Shown here: in pieces, positions 6,373 to 14,681 of the stretch
Numbering within the stretch: position 1 is the first letter of the stretch
Layout: the number at the start of each line of letters is the position of its first letter
Source: Bacteroidota bacterium
Lineage (GTDB): Bacteria > Bacteroidota > Ignavibacteria > Ignavibacteriales > Ignavibacteriaceae
Reading direction: 5' to 3'
Length of the DNA: 17,109 bases
Assembly (NCBI GenBank): GCA_023453665.1
Contig: JAEXTA010000218.1
Span: forward strand, 1-17,109
The notes under the pieces: model-generated
Told to the model about the DNA's origin: nothing
What the model saw: only the letters and a program-made list of their open reading frames with translations
The model's database searches: none
Made by a program: the position numbers and the translations under genes

Positions 6373-9153
6373 CTACTTCATCAAAGTTACCTTCCTCATC
6401 TCGTGATACTGCTGCTGAGTTGTTCCGTCAACCACTTCGAGTGAGATAAAGTAAATTCCGGAAGAGAAGTTCTCCGCGTTCCAGCTAATTTGTTTGTAGC
6501 CTTTATCCTGGAACCCGTTAACAAGCTCATCCACAACCTGACCGATAGCATTAAATATTTTCAGACTAACCTTGCTCTCATTCGGAAGTGAATAGCGAAT
6601 GTTTGTAACCGGGTTAAACGGATTCGGATAATTCTGATAAAGCACAAATCCCTTTTCACCAAAATTCACATCAGCAAAAACAGTTGATGAGAATTCATAG
6701 CTTCCGTCAAAATCAATTTGCTTCAAGCGGTATAAAACTTTTCCTTCATAATTAGTGAAAAGGAAATTGTCAGTGAATGAATAACTGACCGGCGAAGTTG
6801 TTGTTCCGTTTCCATCAACATTGCCGATAGTCTTCCATTCCTGGTTTTTAAGTTTTCTTTGTACTTCAAATCCTCTGTTATTTTTTTCTGTTGATGTTGA
6901 CCAGTTTAAAACGACTTTATTTTCACCTGCAGTTGCTGTGAATGAAGCAAGTTCAACAGGAAGATAAAAATCTATATAAGCTTCATACACACCGCGACCA
7001 TGCGTACCGGCTCTAAGCGTATGCGTTGAAGGTGAATAATCAAGATGTTTGATTACTGTATTGGGTAACTGGTCATCAAGATCAACCCAGCTTTGTCCAC
7101 CGTCTCTTGTTACAAAAACACCAATGTCTGTTGCAACAAAATATGTTGAAGGATTTCCTGCATCTTCTGTATAAACAAAAATATCGCTGATAGGTGTATC
7201 AGGTAAGTTGCCTGCAAGACTGAACCAGCTTGTTCCGCCGTTAGTGGTTTTGTAAACCTTAGCTCCGCCGAATCCGAGGAATGTTACGACCATAACATTT
7301 GCGCTGTCGGGATGTATATAAACAGAGCTTATAGTTTTGTTCGGCAATCCTGTTGACACATTTACAAATGTTGCACCGCCGTCTGTCGATCTGAAAACCT
7401 GGGATGAGGAAGAAGCGCAAAGTATGTTTGGTTCGGATTCTGAGATGTGCATTTCTCTTACAGCGCTTGTTCCATTAACATTCGCAGACAATGCAGTCCA
7501 GCTTCCGCCGTTATTTGTAGAGCGGTAAACTTTCTGACGTGCGGTATAAAATGTTCCTGATGTTGTCGGGTGAGCAACAATAGGTGCAACCCATGCAACG
7601 CTTTCGGACGTTGTTATTCCACTGGTAGCCGAAACCCAGCTTGTACCTCCATTCGTGGTTCTGCGTAAACCACCGTTTTGTGTTTCACCAATTATAAAGT
7701 TTGCGTCAAACGGATTGAAAGCAACTTCGCCGCCGTCACCGCCAAACGCAGCAGCCCAGTTTATTGTCGAGAATGTTTGTTGTGTTCCGTTGTCCTGCGT
7801 TCCGCCGAGTATTCTTGAAGGTGTAAACGGACTTGCAGTTATCCTGTAAAATTGTGTTAAGGTCAGATTCTGATTTAGATTTACAAATGATGTTCCTGAG
7901 TTTGTACTTCTGTAAATACCGCCGTCATTTGTTGCAATTACTGTATTCGGATTTGTCGGATGAAAAAATAAAAAGTGCTGATCAACATGAACATTACCTC
8001 CGGCATAACCGTTTGTAATGTTTGTGAATGAAGTTCCGCCATCTGTAGAACGATGAATATCAATCGTTCCTATAAAAACCTGGTTTGGATTTACCGGATT
8101 TACCCGGAGATACATATCATACCAAGCTTGTCCGCCGTCAAAATTATAACCAACTGCAACCTGTGACCAGTTCAAACCTGAGTTGGTTGACTTGTATGCA
8201 TTAAATGTACTTGAATTATAAACTGCCGCATACATAATTGAAGATGATGAAGAACAAAAATCAAAATGAGTTCGTGAACCTGACGGCAGTCCTGAACTTC
8301 CGAATGTTACAAAAGTTGCACCGCCATCAACTGATCTTCTTAAACCAACACCCGAACCGACAGCAAATGCTGTGTCGCCATTTGGTGTAAAGAAAACATC
8401 ATCACATCTTCCGGAAACTATTTGAGTCCAGTTAACTCCGGCATTTGTACTTCTGTAAAGCCCGCTTGTACCAAGTGCTGCAATAAGATGAGAAGAATTT
8501 CCCGGACGAATAACCAATCTTGAAAAGTACGATGATGATGGAAGTCCGGAAGTTATATTAGTCCACATAGCACCAGCGTTAGTTGATTTTAATAAACCTC
8601 TTCCGTAATAAGATGCGCCGCTGTAAGTTGCTTCACCTGTTCCTGCATATATAATGTTCGGATTGGCAGGATCAATTGCGATTGCGCCCATGGACATTGA
8701 GACTTCCCTGTCACCTAATGGCTGCCAGTTGGTTCCGCCGTCTGTAGTTTTCCACACTCCGCCGTTTGCCGGACCGATGTACATAATATTCGGATCAGTC
8801 GGATGATATGCCCCGGTGACAATGCGTGATGAAATACTTCCATAACCAGGATATGAACCGGGAGTTGGTCCAAGACTTACCCATGTCACAGCCATTGTTG
8901 AATTGCTGTTATCATTCTGCATTAACTTCTTCTGATCAAGCGAATTTTTGTATGCGTCAGTCGGAATGAATCCATTTGGGTATGCACGTTCTTCAAAAAA
9001 CATCCATTCACGAATAAATGGTTTTCTGTTTCTCACTTCATCAGGTGCATTGCTGTAAACTGTATTGTCAAGCAACTGATCAGTATATGTAACCTGCGAA
9101 TTAATCTGAGTGTTCACTACTAAGAGGCATGCTAAAAGAAAAAGTTTTTTCAT
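6373..9153 (-). CDS. Secreted BNR-repeat beta-propeller protein with type IX secretion C-terminal sorting domain
   Basis: This 926-residue protein has a signal peptide (MKKLFLLACLLVVNTQINSQ), then a long array of BNR/sortilin-like repeats at about 130-690. I count twelve Asp-box-like units, for example KTTDGGTNW, RSTDGGTSF, RTTNGGTSW and TRDGGQSW, which imply one or two large propellers. Residues 730-830 form a linker with the phrase LPVELASFTATAGENKVVLNWSTS, common before sorting domains. The end, from YQNYPNPFNPVTNIRYSLP (about 838) to VTLMK, is a type A T9SS sorting domain, so the protein is expected on the cell surface or released. The enzyme or binding activity is unknown; BNR folds occur in glycosidases and adhesins. 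ATG 9153-9151 follows AAAAGG at 7 bases. It is monocistronic, with its own terminator, and divergent from recQ. Confidence 0.93.
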   Translation of the reverse strand: MKKLFLLACLLVVNTQINSQVTYTDQLLDNTVYSNAPDEVRNRKPFIREWMFFEERAYPNGFIPTDAYKNSLDQKKLMQNDNSNSTMAVTWVSLGPTPGSYPGYGSISSRIVTGAYHPTDPNIMYIGPANGGVWKTTDGGTNWQPLGDREVSMSMGAIAIDPANPNIIYAGTGEATYSGASYYGRGLLKSTNAGAMWTNITSGLPSSSYFSRLVIRPGNSSHLIAALGTSGLYRSTNAGVNWTQIVSGRCDDVFFTPNGDTAFAVGSGVGLRRSVDGGATFVTFGSSGLPSGSRTHFDFCSSSSSIMYAAVYNSSTFNAYKSTNSGLNWSQVAVGYNFDGGQAWYDMYLRVNPVNPNQVFIGTIDIHRSTDGGTSFTNITNGYAGGNVHVDQHFLFFHPTNPNTVIATNDGGIYRSTNSGTSFVNLNQNLTLTQFYRITASPFTPSRILGGTQDNGTQQTFSTINWAAAFGGDGGEVAFNPFDANFIIGETQNGGLRRTTNGGTSWVSATSGITTSESVAWVAPIVAHPTTSGTFYTARQKVYRSTNNGGSWTALSANVNGTSAVREMHISESEPNILCASSSSQVFRSTDGGATFVNVSTGLPNKTISSVYIHPDSANVMVVTFLGFGGAKVYKTTNGGTSWFSLAGNLPDTPISDIFVYTEDAGNPSTYFVATDIGVFVTRDGGQSWVDLDDQLPNTVIKHLDYSPSTHTLRAGTHGRGVYEAYIDFYLPVELASFTATAGENKVVLNWSTSTEKNNRGFEVQRKLKNQEWKTIGNVDGNGTTTSPVSYSFTDNFLFTNYEGKVLYRLKQIDFDGSYEFSSTVFADVNFGEKGFVLYQNYPNPFNPVTNIRYSLPNESKVSLKIFNAIGQVVDELVNGFQDKGYKQISWNAENFSSGIYFISLEVVDGTTQQQYHEMRKVTLMK

Positions 9154-9346
9154 AATTTAACCTTTTTATTATACAAATTACCTTTTGATAATTAACTGGT
9201 TTGACAATTATCATACCATATAACTAAGTATGAATGAGTCAAAATGTATTTTCAATTTTTCACATAAAGAAGTTACTTTAAACGTGAATGAGTGACAATA
9301 AAAATTACATAAGGAGAAGCTAAAAGCACTTTACCGCTCTTATTCA

Positions 9347-9354
9347 TATCTTTG
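9347..9354 (+). promoter_or_regulatory. Possible promoter -7 element TATCTTTG of recQ
   Basis: TATCTTTG matches TAnnTTTG exactly and ends 24 bases before the recQ ATG. No good TTTG box is found at the usual distance upstream, so support is partial. The 225 bases between the divergent recQ and BNR genes should contain both promoters. Confidence 0.3.
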
Positions 9355-9378
9355 AGAAGTACATGAATCTTTTTTAAT

Positions 9379-12012
9379 ATGACAACATACGAAGCTTTAG
9401 AAAAATATTTCGGATTTAAATCCTTCCGACCGGGACAGGAAGAAATTATTACATCCATTATTTCCGGTAAAAATATAATTGCTGTTCTGCCAACTGGCGC
9501 GGGAAAATCAATTTGTTTCCAAATACCTTCACTCATCTCTGATAATTTTTCAATCGTCATTTCACCATTGATTGCATTGATGAAAGACCAGGTTGATTCT
9601 CTAAATAAAAATCAGAGAATTGCAGGATTCATTAACAGCACAATGTCTTTCAGTGAAACTGAAGAAGTACTGCAGGCAATTCAATACGGAGAAATAAAAT
9701 TACTTTACCTTGCACCTGAAAAACTTGAAACAAGTTCATTTGCAGAAAGATTAAAAAAACTTAATCCCTCTTTTTTATTTGTTGATGAAGCTCATTGCAT
9801 AAGCGAATGGGGACATAATTTCCGTCCAAGTTATTCAAACATAAAAAATTTTATTGATTACCTTGAGATAAAAAAAGTCTCGGCGTTTACAGCTACCGCA
9901 ACTCCTGAGGTTGTTGATGATATAAAATTTCAACTTGGTCTTAAAGAACCTGAAATTATTGTTAAAGGGTTTGAGAGAAAAAATATCTCCCTCAATGTGC
10001 TTTTATCAAACCGAAAAAAACAAAAATGTGTTGAACTTATAAAACGTTTTGGCACTCCTGCCATAATTTATTCTTCATCCAGAAAAAAGGCTGAAGAAAT
10101 TTCAGAACATCTTATACTTCAAAAAATTCCATGCGTTTATTATCATGCCGGACTTCCTGCCGAAGAACGAAGAAGAGTACAGGAAGATTTTATCAATGGA
10201 AAATATCCCGTTATAGCCGCAACTAATGCATTCGGGATGGGTATTGATAAGAGCGACATTAGGTTGATAATTCATCTTAATACTCCCGGTTCAATTGAAA
10301 ATTATTACCAGGAAATCGGCAGAGCAGGAAGAGATGGTGAAGAATCATTCGCGTTCCTTCTTCATAATGATGATGATATTAAAATTCAAAACTACTTTAT
10401 CTCTGCATCCAACCCTGATAAAAAACTTTTACAATCTGTCTACAATGCAGTATGTGACTATGGCAGGATCGCTGTTGGAAATATTTCAGATTCTCCTATT
10501 CCTGTAAATATTGATTTCATTTCTGCAGCAGCAAAAAGAGAAATAAACCGTGGACTTTTACATTCTGCACTAAAGATCCTTGAAGGCGGAGGTTATCTGA
10601 AAAAGCTTTCTGAGTTGGAATCAAAAGAGTCTATCAAAGTACTTGTTGACAAAACTCATCTCAGAGAGTTTATAAAAAACTCACCCGCAAGTGATGCTGT
10701 TAAAGATCTTGTGCTAAAACTTGTCCGTGAATACGGCGCAAATCTTTTTTCCGGAAGTATTGAATTTTCATTGTCGAAATTGTCTGCTTCTTATGATATT
10801 GATGTACGCTCACTCGATGAACAATTCACAATTCTCGACAACCTTGGTATGATTGAATACAAACGAAGTATAACCGGCGAAAATATTATTCTTACATCAC
10901 CGAGAGTTGAAGCGGAACGATTAAACCTGGATTACCGGAAAATCAACGAAAATTATTTAAGGCTTCAATCAAAATTAGATAAAATGCTTGAACTTGTTTT
11001 TACAAGTGAATGCAGGTTCAAAGTGATCTTAAAATATTTTGGTGAAGATGTAACTGACTACAAATGCGGAAAGTGCGACCGTTGTTTAACCACTGAAAAA
11101 GTTTCCTCTTCTACTGAAGAATATCTTTCAGAAATAATTTTAAGAACATTATCCGAAAGTAACGGTTCGATCAACAGGCATTCATTGATCCGTATCCTTA
11201 CAGGATCAGGGAAAAGAGAAAAATACCGGGGCTTCACAACGTTCGGAGTTTGCGCATTTTATTCCAGGAATGATATTGAAACTGTTATAAGCAGTCTCCT
11301 GGCGGTTCACAAACTTGAACGCTCTCAGTTTAAAAAATTTGAATTGGTATTGAAGGATTACAAATTAAATTTTGAAGGCGAACAGAAATCCACATCAAAC
11401 ATAAAAACATCTGACTATGAAAAAGATCTTGTGTTATTTAACAGGTTACGTGATGTAAGAAACGCTGCTGCTAAAAAATTTGTGCAGACACCATACCTGA
11501 TTTGTTCTGACCAAATACTTAGAACAATAGCAGAAACCAAACCTGTAAATGAAGATCAGCTTTTGAATGTACCGGGTTTTAATAACAGGATGTTCAACAA
11601 ACTTGGTAATGATATTCTTGAAACTATAAATGATTTTCTTGAAGGAAAAATTGAGCTAAAGGATTCACCTCAAAGTAAACAAATGCCAGATACAATAAAT
11701 GAAACCTATCAGCTTTTATTGAAAGGTTATGATCTTAAAGCAATAGCGTCATTACGAAAGCTTGCAGAGGCTGTCATTTCTATGCAAATAGAAACGGTGC
11801 TGGAGTATAAACCTGAAACAGATATTCGTCACCTGTACAGTGAAAATCTTTACAACGAAATAATAAATGAAATTAAAAATGGTGTGACTGACTTAAAGTC
11901 TCTGAAAAAAGTTCTTGGCGATAAAGTCGATTACCCTCTTTTAAGAATTGCACTAGCAAAACACAGAACTACTTTGCCGCCCGTTTTTTCCTTGCCTCAA
12001 GTGAATCGATAA
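9379..12012 (+). CDS. recQ: ATP-dependent DNA helicase RecQ (long form with HRDC and C-terminal HTH)
   Basis: RecQ unwinds DNA 3' to 5' in recombination and fork repair. Visible parts of this 877-residue protein are the RecQ motif FGFKSFRPGQEEII (11-24), Walker A TGAGKS (39-44), DEAH (136-139) with HCISEWGHNFRPSY, TATAT (171-175), and motif VI QEIGRAGRDG (about 310-319). The zinc-binding cysteines are 545, 563, 566 and 569, with spacing close to that of E. coli RecQ. An RQC winged helix should follow. An HRDC domain lies at about 684-750 (LFNRLRDVRNAAAKKF ... LLNVPGFNNRMFNKLG). The last 100 residues resemble the HTH_40 domain found on long RecQ proteins. No ribosome site precedes the ATG, and an upstream ATG at 9362 meets a stop after four codons. 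The 3' end overlaps the convergent lipoprotein gene by 44 bases. Confidence 0.96.
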   Translation: MTTYEALEKYFGFKSFRPGQEEIITSIISGKNIIAVLPTGAGKSICFQIPSLISDNFSIVISPLIALMKDQVDSLNKNQRIAGFINSTMSFSETEEVLQAIQYGEIKLLYLAPEKLETSSFAERLKKLNPSFLFVDEAHCISEWGHNFRPSYSNIKNFIDYLEIKKVSAFTATATPEVVDDIKFQLGLKEPEIIVKGFERKNISLNVLLSNRKKQKCVELIKRFGTPAIIYSSSRKKAEEISEHLILQKIPCVYYHAGLPAEERRRVQEDFINGKYPVIAATNAFGMGIDKSDIRLIIHLNTPGSIENYYQEIGRAGRDGEESFAFLLHNDDDIKIQNYFISASNPDKKLLQSVYNAVCDYGRIAVGNISDSPIPVNIDFISAAAKREINRGLLHSALKILEGGGYLKKLSELESKESIKVLVDKTHLREFIKNSPASDAVKDLVLKLVREYGANLFSGSIEFSLSKLSASYDIDVRSLDEQFTILDNLGMIEYKRSITGENIILTSPRVEAERLNLDYRKINENYLRLQSKLDKMLELVFTSECRFKVILKYFGEDVTDYKCGKCDRCLTTEKVSSSTEEYLSEIILRTLSESNGSINRHSLIRILTGSGKREKYRGFTTFGVCAFYSRNDIETVISSLLAVHKLERSQFKKFELVLKDYKLNFEGEQKSTSNIKTSDYEKDLVLFNRLRDVRNAAAKKFVQTPYLICSDQILRTIAETKPVNEDQLLNVPGFNNRMFNKLGNDILETINDFLEGKIELKDSPQSKQMPDTINETYQLLLKGYDLKAIASLRKLAEAVISMQIETVLEYKPETDIRHLYSENLYNEIINEIKNGVTDLKSLKKVLGDKVDYPLLRIALAKHRTTLPPVFSLPQVNR

Positions 12013-12292
12013 CCTTGTTAAAAAATGTTTCCCACTTTTCAGGATTTGATGAATAAAACTCAGTAGTCTTTTCATATTCATCATGTGAAACATTATACCT
12101 GCTAAAAACCATTTGCTGAATCGAATCGCGCTGTAATTTATTTTGAGTTGTCGAAGTGTCCTGGGCAATAACAAGATCAGAATAAACTTCAATAAATTTT
12201 TCTTCAGGTATCGGCTGTTTTTTATCACAGCCGATTAGCATCGAAATCATTATTAAAAAATATGCAGCAGTGAATTTTTTTTTGATTTTCAT
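11969..12292 (-). CDS. DUF4296-like lipoprotein
   Basis: This 107-residue protein starts MKIKKKFTAAYFLIMISMLIGC, a lipoprotein signal with lipobox MLIGC (Cys22). The mature part fits the DUF4296 pattern of small Bacteroidota lipoproteins: IPEEKFIEVYSDLVIAQ, then SRYNVSHDEYEKTTEFYSSNPEKWETFFNKVIDSLE, and a basic end. That family has no assigned function, although the conserved helix with YxxxP/YSSNPEKW is typical. Its ATG overlaps the rhomboid stop in an ATGA arrangement, so it is translated from the same message. Its last 44 bases overlap the end of recQ on the other strand. The nearby reading frame at 11953-12228 on the same strand is a shadow. Confidence 0.85.
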   Translation of the reverse strand: MKIKKKFTAAYFLIMISMLIGCDKKQPIPEEKFIEVYSDLVIAQDTSTTQNKLQRDSIQQMVFSRYNVSHDEYEKTTEFYSSNPEKWETFFNKVIDSLEARKKRAAK

Positions 12293-13206
12293 TTCATCTT
12301 TTTACTTGCCTGGAAGAGAATCCGTTTCTCTCTTTCAGTAAGGTTCTGATACCCTGACCGACTTATTTTATCAAGTATAGCGTCAATTTCCTGCTGGTCA
12401 ATTTTATCTTCTTCATCTTTAATATCGTAATAGTTTGCTTCCTGAACATCCTGCTTCTTATTTCTGAAGGTCGATGAAGAATTTCCAAACGGGTTAAAAG
12501 ATTTGTTTGTCCGGTATGAAGATCGTTTAAATAAATTTTTGAATTCAAGATTAAGACTCTTATCAAGCATCAAATAAACAAATGCTGCAAAAGCACCGCC
12601 GAGATGTGCAAGATATGCAACACCGCTGTTAGCACTATCGACAAGCATAAATTCCATTATGATTAAAAAACCAATGAGATATTTTGCTTTTATCGGAATA
12701 AAGAAATAAAGGAAAATATATCTATCCGGGAATAACATAGCGAATGCAAGAAGAACACCGTAAACAGCACCTGAAGCACCTATCGTTACAGCATTTCCAC
12801 CGCCAAGTAACGGAGTAAGAAAAAGCTGGAATAGACCCGCTACAACTCCGCAAAGCAAATAAAAGTAAAGGAACTTTCGTGAACCGAAAATATTTTCGAT
12901 CTCCATTCCGAACATCCAAAGACCGAACATATTAAAAAAGATATGACTGAAACCACCATGCATAAACTGATATGTTATTAACTGCCAAACCTGGAAATTA
13001 AAAGCATCGCCCGCACCACCGATTCCTGATATCGGATTTAGTGCGAACCACCTGTTAAGAATATATTCTGCCGGCACACCGCTGAGCATTATATTGCTCA
13101 TCAGCAGTTGAAGAAAAAATACTACACCGTTTATTATCAATAGGTTTTTGATCACGGGCGGAAAGAAACTGAATCCTCCGAAACCCGGTCTATAATAATT
13201 GCTCAC
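12289..13206 (-). CDS. Rhomboid family intramembrane serine protease
   Basis: Rhomboids cut membrane proteins within the bilayer. This 305-residue protein shows HGGFSHIFFNMFGLWMFG (83-100), the catalytic GASG with Ser145, and the catalytic His201 in AYLAHLGGAFAAF, with about six hydrophobic segments between 20 and 213. The last 85 residues are soluble and charged. They end in a short domain with AILDKISRSGYQNLTEREK, which resembles the C-terminal piece (DUF6576-like) seen on Bacteroidota rhomboids. The start is GTG 13206-13204, supported by AAAGGA six bases upstream; no ATG fits better. It lies 24 bases after pgk and shares an ATGA overlap with the DUF4296-like gene, so all three are probably one operon. 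Substrates are unknown. Confidence 0.93.
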   Translation of the reverse strand: MSNYYRPGFGGFSFFPPVIKNLLIINGVVFFLQLLMSNIMLSGVPAEYILNRWFALNPISGIGGAGDAFNFQVWQLITYQFMHGGFSHIFFNMFGLWMFGMEIENIFGSRKFLYFYLLCGVVAGLFQLFLTPLLGGGNAVTIGASGAVYGVLLAFAMLFPDRYIFLYFFIPIKAKYLIGFLIIMEFMLVDSANSGVAYLAHLGGAFAAFVYLMLDKSLNLEFKNLFKRSSYRTNKSFNPFGNSSSTFRNKKQDVQEANYYDIKDEEDKIDQQEIDAILDKISRSGYQNLTEREKRILFQASKKMK

Positions 13207-13230
13207 AAAAATTCCTTTACTAAATATTAA

Positions 13231-14427
13231 TTAAGCTTCACTCAACGCAGCAACACCGGGAAGAATTTTTCCCTCGAGAAATTCAAGAGAAGCTCCGCCT
13301 CCGGTTGATACGTGAGATACTTTATCATCTAATCCTGCTTTACTAATTGCGGCAGCAGAATCTCCGCCGCCGATAATTGTTACCACACCTTTTGTTGTTG
13401 CTTCAGCAAGTGTGTTGGCAATTTCAAATGTACCTTTTGCAAAATTGTCCATTTCAAAAACACCCATCGGTCCGTTCCAAACAACTGTCTTTGCTTTCAT
13501 CAACTCTTCGCGGAACAATTTAACTGATTCGGGTCCTATATCCAATCCCATTTTATCAGAAGGAATATTTTCTGTTTTAACGGTCATTGATGGTGAATCA
13601 TTATTAAATTCATCAGCAACAACAACATCAACAGGAAGTAAAAATTTTAATTTCGATCCTTTTACTTTTTCAAGAAGTTCTTTTGCAAGATCAAGTTTTT
13701 CTTCTTCAAGAAGTGATTTGCCGATTTCTTTACCCTGCGCTTTGAAGAATGTAAATGCCATTCCCCCGCCTATGATAAGCGTATCAACTTTATTCAGAAG
13801 ATTCATTATCACATCGATCTTACCAGATATTTTTGCGCCGCCGAGAATTGCGCAATATGGTCTTGCGGGTTCAGTTACTGCACTTCCAAGATATTCAAGT
13901 TCTTTCTGCATTAAATAACCTGCGGCACATACTTTAATATATTTTGTCACACCTTCTGTGGATGCGTGCGCTCTGTGTGCGCTTCCGAAAGCATCGTTGA
14001 TGTAAACATCGCCAAGTGATGCAAGTTTTTTTGCAAACTCAGTATCATTTTTTTCTTCTTCTTCGTGATAACGGAGGTTTTCAAGAAGAACAATGTCACC
14101 CGGTTTCATAACATCAACAATTTTAGAAACTTCATCACCTATACAATCAGGTGCTAATGTAACACTCTTCCCGAGCAGTTCTCCCAGCCTAACCGCTGCG
14201 GGTTTAAGACTGTATTTCGGATTAACTTTCCCTTTCGGGCGTCCGAGGTGGCTCATCAAAATAGTTTTGCCGCCTTCCGAAATTATCTTTTTAATTGTAG
14301 GCAGTGATGAAGTTATTCTAATATCATCTGTAATATTCAGGTTTTCATCTAACGGAACATTAAAATCAACACGGACAAGAACTCTTTTATTTTTAAGATC
14401 AACTTTGTCGATAGACAGTTTATTCAT
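13231..14427 (-). CDS. pgk: Phosphoglycerate kinase
   Basis: The enzyme transfers phosphate between 1,3-bisphosphoglycerate and ADP, making ATP in glycolysis, in the cytoplasm. The 398 residues match the usual bacterial length of about 390-400. Signatures are RVLVRVDFNVPLDEN (about 15-29), the substrate-binding HLGRPKGK, ENLRYHEEEE, VYINDAFGSAHRAHAS, AILGGAKISGKI, the nucleotide-binding GGGDS (353-357) and STGGGASLEFLEGK near the end. GGGTGA lies 6 bases before ATG 14427-14425. It follows gap on the same strand with a structured 254-bp spacer, and leads directly into the rhomboid gene. gap and pgk catalyse consecutive reactions, so joint expression makes sense. Confidence 0.98.
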   Translation of the reverse strand: MNKLSIDKVDLKNKRVLVRVDFNVPLDENLNITDDIRITSSLPTIKKIISEGGKTILMSHLGRPKGKVNPKYSLKPAAVRLGELLGKSVTLAPDCIGDEVSKIVDVMKPGDIVLLENLRYHEEEEKNDTEFAKKLASLGDVYINDAFGSAHRAHASTEGVTKYIKVCAAGYLMQKELEYLGSAVTEPARPYCAILGGAKISGKIDVIMNLLNKVDTLIIGGGMAFTFFKAQGKEIGKSLLEEEKLDLAKELLEKVKGSKLKFLLPVDVVVADEFNNDSPSMTVKTENIPSDKMGLDIGPESVKLFREELMKAKTVVWNGPMGVFEMDNFAKGTFEIANTLAEATTKGVVTIIGGGDSAAAISKAGLDDKVSHVSTGGGASLEFLEGKILPGVAALSEA

Positions 14428-14527
14428 TTTTTCACCCTTAAGATTTTCTATTCATTTACCTGGAATTCCTTATAAGATTATTTTGATTTGAGTAAGAATT
14501 CTTCGCAGGCTGGTTTTAATTTTTACG

Positions 14528-14671
14528 CTGAACCAACTTCGTAAATTTTGTCGGTGAAACTTTTGTCTCTTAGTGATCTGACAAAAGTAACTTCGTTACA
14601 GATTATACTTTTGATGTCACACTTCGATGGCATCGCCATTCAGTGTGACATCAAATTAAATATTGGTTCAG
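14528..14671 (-). other. Structured gap-pgk intergenic spacer with nested inverted repeats
   Basis: Several perfect inverted repeats sit in this short stretch. An outer pair is CTGAACCAA/TTGGTTCAG (14528-14536 with 14663-14671). Inside lie ACTTTTGTC/GACAAAAGT (14559-14567 with 14580-14588), GTAAC/GTTAC (14587-14599, sharing two bases with the previous arm), and the 14-bp stem entered separately. Together they could fold as a branched RNA between gap and pgk, or be decayed repeat sequence. No gene is seen in the spacer. Confidence 0.5.
14610..14655 (-). repeat. Extragenic palindrome with a perfect 14-bp stem (REP-like)
   Basis: TTTGATGTCACACT (14610-14623) pairs perfectly with AGTGTGACATCAAA (14642-14655). 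The loop itself folds: ATGGC/GCCAT (14627-14631 with 14635-14639). No T run follows on either strand, so it is not a classic terminator. The core ...TGTCACACTGA...TCGAAGTGTGACA resembles, from memory, palindromic repeats scattered between genes of many Bacteroidota-group genomes. It starts 26 bases past the gap stop codon and may stabilise the 3' end of that message. Confidence 0.7.
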
Positions 14672-14681
14672 ATCAAATGGA

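Noticed and set aside
7337..8018. Plus-strand reading frames of 61-64 residues inside the BNR protein gene
   Set aside because: They arise from the repeated Asp-box codons read in antisense and show no start signals or domains.
9273..9560. Minus-strand 95-residue reading frame over the start of recQ
   Set aside because: It overlaps the strongly conserved RecQ N-terminus in antisense and has no recognisable domain; it is a shadow frame.
13412..13918. Plus-strand 168-residue reading frame inside pgk
   Set aside because: It is fully antisense to a certain Pgk coding region and reads as low-complexity Ser/Leu/Phe sequence; a shadow.
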